Source: Bdellovibrionales bacterium (GTDB taxonomy: Bacteria > Bdellovibrionota > Bacteriovoracia > Bacteriovoracales > Bacteriovoracaceae). From it: a DNA stretch of 10,794 nt. The DNA lies in NCBI GenBank assembly GCA_023250775.1, contig JAHFAA010000037.1, positions 1 through 10,794 on the forward strand, in the 5' to 3' direction. Position 1 is the first letter of the stretch, and each line of letters starts with the position of its first letter. The notes below the pieces were generated by a model. That model was not told the DNA's origin. It saw only the letters and a list, made by a program, of their open reading frames with translations, and ran no database searches. The translations under genes were made by a program, and so were the position numbers. Shown here one piece after another: positions 7,090 to 10,794 of the stretch.

Positions 7090-8357
7090 TCTTTAATTAA
7101 ATCGATAAATTTATTTGGATAGAACTGAAGCAACTCATTATCGCTAAGTTTATAAAATCGACTCGAAGGCAAAGCAGTCTTCGAAATGACGGCACTTCCA
7201 CGGTGAATCGTCGAGTTAATAAATTGTGCATTATCCTCTGCAAGAAAGGCAAAAGCTTTATCCTTGCTGTAGTCGAAGGTACAGCGTGAAACATAAACAG
7301 TGAAAACGCCCTCGATGGGTGAAGTGAGGGCCAAGACCTCGGTGTAAAGATATTTTTTGTAGGCCATGGCATAGTTCAACGAATAAAACTCAAAGAGATA
7401 ATTTTTTGAGGCGAACCCAAAGTTGTCATGTGAATAGGTTGTTAGATATTTTTTTATTTCTAACGGTGTAGATTTTTTAAAATTTAAGACATGAGAAATA
7501 CCAGAATTGTAGGCGAGAAGTGTAAAATCCCAATTTTTTGTGATTTTATAGTTTTCAATCAAAATGCGAAAGGCAGCAAGCGCAGAAATAATTGGATTTC
7601 GTCTCTGATCCTCAAACTTGTTCATGATCAAAAATTTGGTTGCCATGCTATCGATAATTTGCCAAACACCCGAGGCACCAACACTAGAAATGGCATTTAA
7701 ATTAAAACTGGATTCCAGAATTGAAATTGTTCTTAAATCAAGAGGCAATTTGAAAAGAGTGAGCAAATGGTCAATTGTAGAGAGGTGACGCGCTAGCTTG
7801 CCAATGGCCGCGATAACACTGTCGCGTTGGCCAATCTGATAGCGCATATTTTCACCGAGGCTTGTGAAAAACTTTCTGGCCTTGACACGGTTTGCGGGGA
7901 TTTTGACTTTATTGATCTTGAGCGCATTGAGGATTCTATCTGAAAGTGGGCCGTCGCGTTTTCCTCTTGAGAGAGAGATAAATTCATCGCGCATTTGTTG
8001 CATGCGCATATTAAGAAGATCCTGTGATAAAGCATCTTTTGTAAAACGGTTTAAATCGTTGTTGTAGAGAGAATCCGCGCTAAAGACGTCATAGACTATG
8101 CGCAGATCATTGGCATCGTGAAAAATAATCGTACTAGAACGATAAGTTGCATAGAGATTAAACCAAAAAGAAATTTCGTAAAAAAAATCGTTTTTATATT
8201 TAAAAGACTGATGAACTAAATTCTCTGGATCCTGGGAATAAAACCAAAATTTGCCAGAGGCCGAGCTTGACTCTGTCGTTCCCTCACTCAGTGTTGATTG
8301 TTCTGAGGCGTAAAGATTATGTGGTGAGAAGGTAAGGAGTAAAAATAGGACTAGCAT
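7068..8357 (-). CDS. Secreted MltD-like lytic transglycosylase (SLT domain)
   Basis: This 429-aa protein probably cleaves the MurNAc-GlcNAc bond of peptidoglycan, releasing 1,6-anhydro muropeptides. The catalytic domain (about 200-300) has the family 1 motifs in order: LPLDLRTISILESSFN with catalytic Glu215, GASGVWQI (227-234), DQRRNPIISALAAFRIL (250-266) and LLAYNSG (280-286). The order and wording match the MltD branch. Residues 1-18 are a short hydrophobic leader ending LYAS, but without Lys or Arg before the hydrophobic core. A stop codon lies immediately upstream and no other start is near, so the start is not in doubt. E. coli MltD carries C-terminal LysM repeats; none is recognisable here. 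Instead there are about 190 N-terminal and 130 C-terminal residues of unknown role. The ATG overlaps the upstream patatin gene by 7 nt, and there is no close Shine-Dalgarno sequence, suggesting coupled translation. Confidence 0.88.
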   Translation of the reverse strand: MLVLFLLLTFSPHNLYASEQSTLSEGTTESSSASGKFWFYSQDPENLVHQSFKYKNDFFYEISFWFNLYATYRSSTIIFHDANDLRIVYDVFSADSLYNNDLNRFTKDALSQDLLNMRMQQMRDEFISLSRGKRDGPLSDRILNALKINKVKIPANRVKARKFFTSLGENMRYQIGQRDSVIAAIGKLARHLSTIDHLLTLFKLPLDLRTISILESSFNLNAISSVGASGVWQIIDSMATKFLIMNKFEDQRRNPIISALAAFRILIENYKITKNWDFTLLAYNSGISHVLNFKKSTPLEIKKYLTTYSHDNFGFASKNYLFEFYSLNYAMAYKKYLYTEVLALTSPIEGVFTVYVSRCTFDYSKDKAFAFLAEDNAQFINSTIHRGSAVISKTALPSSRFYKLSDNELLQFYPNKFIDLIKDQSCSTK

Positions 8358-9523
8358 TCAAATTCTTTAAAAACCTCTAAAGTACGTTTGTAGCCCATCT
8401 TCACAATGTAGCTCATTTTTTCAGCGTTGAGTGAAAATGAGTTTGTAAAAAATAATTTAAAATTGTCACTTGTTGGATAGATATCAATGAGTTTCACCTT
8501 GGGATTGTAGTTAAGTTTTCGCTCGAGAATTGACAGCAGCTTTGTCGTATCGCCTTTTGAAAATTTATTGTCCCGCATGAAATCATAGACAGTATCAAGA
8601 ATATCTTTGGCGTTGGCGCGTCTTGCTCTTGATTCAACAATTTTCTTTTGAATTAGGAGGTAAATTGCTTGCACGCAAATCGCCGGCAGGCCGTAATTGA
8701 CGAGGGTTCCGATTTCGTCTTGATAGTGATAGGGAGTGTGTGTCCAACTGGAAATAATATATTCACAGCCATTATCAATAGAAACGTGAGTGGATAAAGT
8801 TTCGCGAATTTCCCCATCAATATAATAATCAACCTGGTTGGTGTGATTGTTCATAATGGGATACGGAATATAAAATGGCGGCACGGACATACTTGCACAA
8901 ACTGAATCAGAGATGGGAATGCCTGTGTAGTAGTGAGCAGTGCTATCATGAAGCGGGCTAGGATAGTTGTATTTGCTGAAAATAACTTTGCGCGAGTAAT
9001 CGAGTTGGGTTGCAACTACAAATAAATCGGCCTTGTAATCACGGTAGTCGTTAGAAATTAATACATGGTTGGTAATATAATTCTGCAGGCCCTTAGTGCT
9101 GAAGATGCCACTGATGCTGAGAAAAGGAGAGAGAACCTTTCTAATAATGAATGGAAAATCTTCAAATGGATCGAACACCAGCGGACGTGGTGGACGTTTT
9201 CTAGGGTGGCCAAGGTATAACATATCCTTGTAAGTGATTGGTCGGATGCGTGCGTTTTTGGGATCAACTGACGCCTGAATAACGTCGATAGGACGAATGC
9301 CGCAGGCAAAAAGTAATGAAACAAGAGCGCCCGCGCTGCTGCCAACATAAGTGCCAATCTCAAAATCGGCCTTAGGGTCAGAGTTATTGTGTTTCAAAAC
9401 AAAACCAAGTTCTTCTAATGCAAGAGAAACACCGAGATGCCAAGCGGCCGCTTTGACAACGCCACCGGAAAGTACCAGAGCGACTTTTTTATTTTTGAAA
9501 GGTAGTAAATTAACGCTTCGCAT
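8351..9523 (-). CDS. Patatin-like phospholipase
   Basis: This 390-aa protein belongs to the patatin family of serine acyl hydrolases (phospholipase A/lipase type), which use a Ser-Asp dyad. The fold begins with VALVLSGG (14-21) and the oxyanion loop. The nucleophile elbow is YVGSSAGAL, with Ser63 in GSSAG (61-65). The dyad Asp236 lies in YYIDGE (233-238), the DG motif. SISGIFSTKGLQNYI (136-150) fits the family's middle region. The oxyanion loop reads GGVVKA rather than the usual GGGxxG; the Lys is kept. There is no signal peptide or membrane helix, so it is cytoplasmic or exported by a non-Sec route. The ATG at 9523 has no clear Shine-Dalgarno sequence. The stop overlaps the transglycosylase start in ATGCTAG. 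Its lipid substrate cannot be read from the sequence. Confidence 0.92.
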   Translation of the reverse strand: MRSVNLLPFKNKKVALVLSGGVVKAAAWHLGVSLALEELGFVLKHNNSDPKADFEIGTYVGSSAGALVSLLFACGIRPIDVIQASVDPKNARIRPITYKDMLYLGHPRKRPPRPLVFDPFEDFPFIIRKVLSPFLSISGIFSTKGLQNYITNHVLISNDYRDYKADLFVVATQLDYSRKVIFSKYNYPSPLHDSTAHYYTGIPISDSVCASMSVPPFYIPYPIMNNHTNQVDYYIDGEIRETLSTHVSIDNGCEYIISSWTHTPYHYQDEIGTLVNYGLPAICVQAIYLLIQKKIVESRARRANAKDILDTVYDFMRDNKFSKGDTTKLLSILERKLNYNPKVKLIDIYPTSDNFKLFFTNSFSLNAEKMSYIVKMGYKRTLEVFKEFEC

Positions 9524-9607
9524 TTGTTTAACTTTTGAAAACAGAAAACAGATTATTAGGTTATAATGATATCAAAAAATTACACATAATTTTATCCAAT
9601 TAAGCTT
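9524..9607. promoter_or_regulatory. Divergent intergenic region with promoter-like -10 element
   Basis: This 84-bp AT-rich gap separates two genes that start in opposite directions, so it should hold promoters for both. On the + strand a perfect TATAAT lies at 9562-9567, about 40 nt before the ATG at 9608. The nearest -35-like TTGAAA (9535-9540) is 21 nt away, too far for ideal spacing. For the - strand no convincing pair was found. Neither gene has a strong ribosome binding site here. Confidence 0.4.
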
Positions 9608-10794
9608 ATGAAAAAAATAATTACAGTACTAATTTACACGGCCTTCACCTTGATCATTACTCCAGTATTTGCGGATGCCCCACTGACGATGCGCAAATGT
9701 GTTTTGTTGCCAATAACAGACGAATTAGAGAATTCCATCGGATTCAAGGTCTTTGAAAATGTGGAAAAGCACCTGCGCGAGAGTAGTTGGTGCTATTACC
9801 GCCCGAATTCTGAAATAATCAACATTCTTAATAATTATCGGAAAAACCTTTCTGAGCATCTTCAGAATCCAGAAATTGTTTCTCTGATTGCCGACAAAAC
9901 GGGCGCAGGATCGTTGATCAGAATCAGGATTAAACCCGGTCAGACTGGAAATATAGTTCAAGTCATGATCTTGGGGGAGAATGGCAGTGACATCTATTTT
10001 AATGAAACGGCCACGCTTAAAGAACTCGATGTAGAGCTTATTTCGCAGACAATCTATAACTGGCTCAATGAATATCAAAAAATCATTCCCTACGATGGCT
10101 TGGTTACATCAATTTTAGGAACTCAGATTGCGATTGATGCAGGAACTGACAATGGTCTGTATGATGGCGCTGAGTTTAAAGTCGTCAGGCCATTAAGAAA
10201 ACGCGCTCATCCATTATTGAAAGAAATTGTCGATTGGGAAACTGAAAGTATTGGAAGAGGAACTATTTTTCATGCCAATAATTCACAAGCACAAGGAAAA
10301 ATTAAGGAGATAAACAAGGGGAGCAATGTCAATCTTGGCGATTGGATTGTGAAACTTACCACAAATACAAAAGAAACTTTAGCTCCCAAGTCAGATGAGA
10401 GTACGTCCTTTGGCAAACTGGGAGAGGCCAACGTCGGGCTTTCTCTTAACGATGTTTCCACTAGTATTACTGATTCATCTGGAAATGCGAATAGATTAGG
10501 AGGAGTTGGGGTTGGTGTCCAAGTGGGAGTTGAAACGTGGATCACAAGGATTGCGTGGTCGTCACTCTATATTGATAAATCATTTGCCTCTGTTAAGAAA
10601 CAAGAGGGAACTTTTCAAAATAGTTCATACACAGTTGGCCCGTCTACTTTAAAGTTAAAAGTTGGGTATAAATATTTACCCTTGGGCTTTTTCTATGGTC
10701 CTCAATTGGATGTTGGACTCGGATATGGAAAATATTCTTTTGCCTATGATAACAGTATTGCTGATGGCCTAACTAGTTTTTCCTATAAGGGGCT
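9608..10794 (+). CDS. Exported protein with FlgT-like domain and C-terminal beta-barrel (partial)
   Basis: The frame is open from ATG 9608 to the window edge: 395 codons, no stop, so the 3' end is missing. Residues 1-22 are a clear signal peptide (MKKIITVLIY..., cleavage after VFA). Residues 28-155 form a mixed alpha/beta region containing CVLLPITDEL and many charged helices. Residues 160-250 read DGLVTSILGTQIAIDAG, then GLYDGAEFKVVRP and later NVNLGDWIV. This pattern resembles the C-terminal domain of FlgT and related periplasmic proteins, an inference from memory of the family. From about 272 the sequence turns into alternating Gly/aromatic strands (GVGVGVQVGVE, TLKLKVGYKY, QLDVGLGYGKY), typical of an outer-membrane barrel, which is probably unfinished at the edge. 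No good Shine-Dalgarno sequence precedes the ATG. The function is unknown; an envelope role is likely. Confidence 0.82.
   Translation, partial: MKKIITVLIYTAFTLIITPVFADAPLTMRKCVLLPITDELENSIGFKVFENVEKHLRESSWCYYRPNSEIINILNNYRKNLSEHLQNPEIVSLIADKTGAGSLIRIRIKPGQTGNIVQVMILGENGSDIYFNETATLKELDVELISQTIYNWLNEYQKIIPYDGLVTSILGTQIAIDAGTDNGLYDGAEFKVVRPLRKRAHPLLKEIVDWETESIGRGTIFHANNSQAQGKIKEINKGSNVNLGDWIVKLTTNTKETLAPKSDESTSFGKLGEANVGLSLNDVSTSITDSSGNANRLGGVGVGVQVGVETWITRIAWSSLYIDKSFASVKKQEGTFQNSSYTVGPSTLKLKVGYKYLPLGFFYGPQLDVGLGYGKYSFAYDNSIADGLTSFSYKG

Noticed and set aside
7092..7114. AT palindromes TTTAATTAAA and ATAAATTTAT near the convergent gene ends
   Set aside because: Short AT-only palindromes are frequent by chance at this composition, lie within the transglycosylase coding sequence and have no GC stem.
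7068..7450. C-terminal LysM repeats in the transglycosylase
   Set aside because: LysM repeats are expected in MltD, but no Y-x-V...GDTL...IA...N pattern is present, so I do not claim the domain.
9725..10078. 117-codon open frame on the minus strand
   Set aside because: It is covered by the longer + strand frame from 9608, which has a signal peptide, domain-like sequence and no stop for 395 codons; the minus frame shows no recognisable feature.

Overview
This window is about 40% G+C by eye and densely packed with genes. It carries most of an F1Fo ATP synthase operon, followed by accessory genes for exported or lipid- and wall-active proteins. The likely source is a Gram-negative, deltaproteobacteria-like organism, most plausibly Bdellovibrionota (Bacteriovorax/Halobacteriovorax relatives). 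The reasons are the paired b'/b stator genes with a signal-peptide-bearing b subunit, the exported proteins including one ending in an apparent outer-membrane barrel, and the patatin and lytic transglycosylase genes. This is inference from gene content; no marker gene settles it.

Bases 1-5586 (+ strand) hold the end of a b'-type subunit gene, then atpF, atpH, atpA, atpG, atpD and atpC. Spacing is tight, from a 4-nt overlap to 30-nt gaps, and most genes have recognisable Shine-Dalgarno sequences. Together they encode the stator (b', b, delta) and the whole catalytic F1 head and rotor stalk (alpha, gamma, beta, epsilon). Subunits a and c (atpB, atpE) are not visible; they must lie upstream of the window or elsewhere.

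Bases 5587-5649 form a short intergenic region with a perfect 10-bp inverted repeat and a plausible sigma70-type promoter. The repeat runs into the start codon of the next gene, a 479-aa exported protein of unknown function (5650-7089, +).

Bases 7068-9523 (- strand) carry a two-gene unit: a patatin-like phospholipase, then a secreted MltD-like lytic transglycosylase. The two overlap by 7 nt, so one acyl-lipid hydrolase and one peptidoglycan-cleaving enzyme are probably translated together. The transglycosylase gene also overlaps the unknown gene tail to tail by 22 nt.

Bases 9524-9607 are an 84-bp divergent intergenic region. From 9608 to the window edge a + strand gene runs open, with at least 395 codons and no stop. 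It has a signal peptide, a soluble region resembling the FlgT C-terminal type, and what looks like an outer-membrane beta-barrel.

No tRNA, rRNA, CRISPR array, insertion sequence or convincing intrinsic terminator was found. The best candidates for new biology are the hairpin/promoter arrangement after atpC, the phospholipase-transglycosylase pair, the unknown exported protein, and the periplasmic-domain plus barrel fusion at the right edge.
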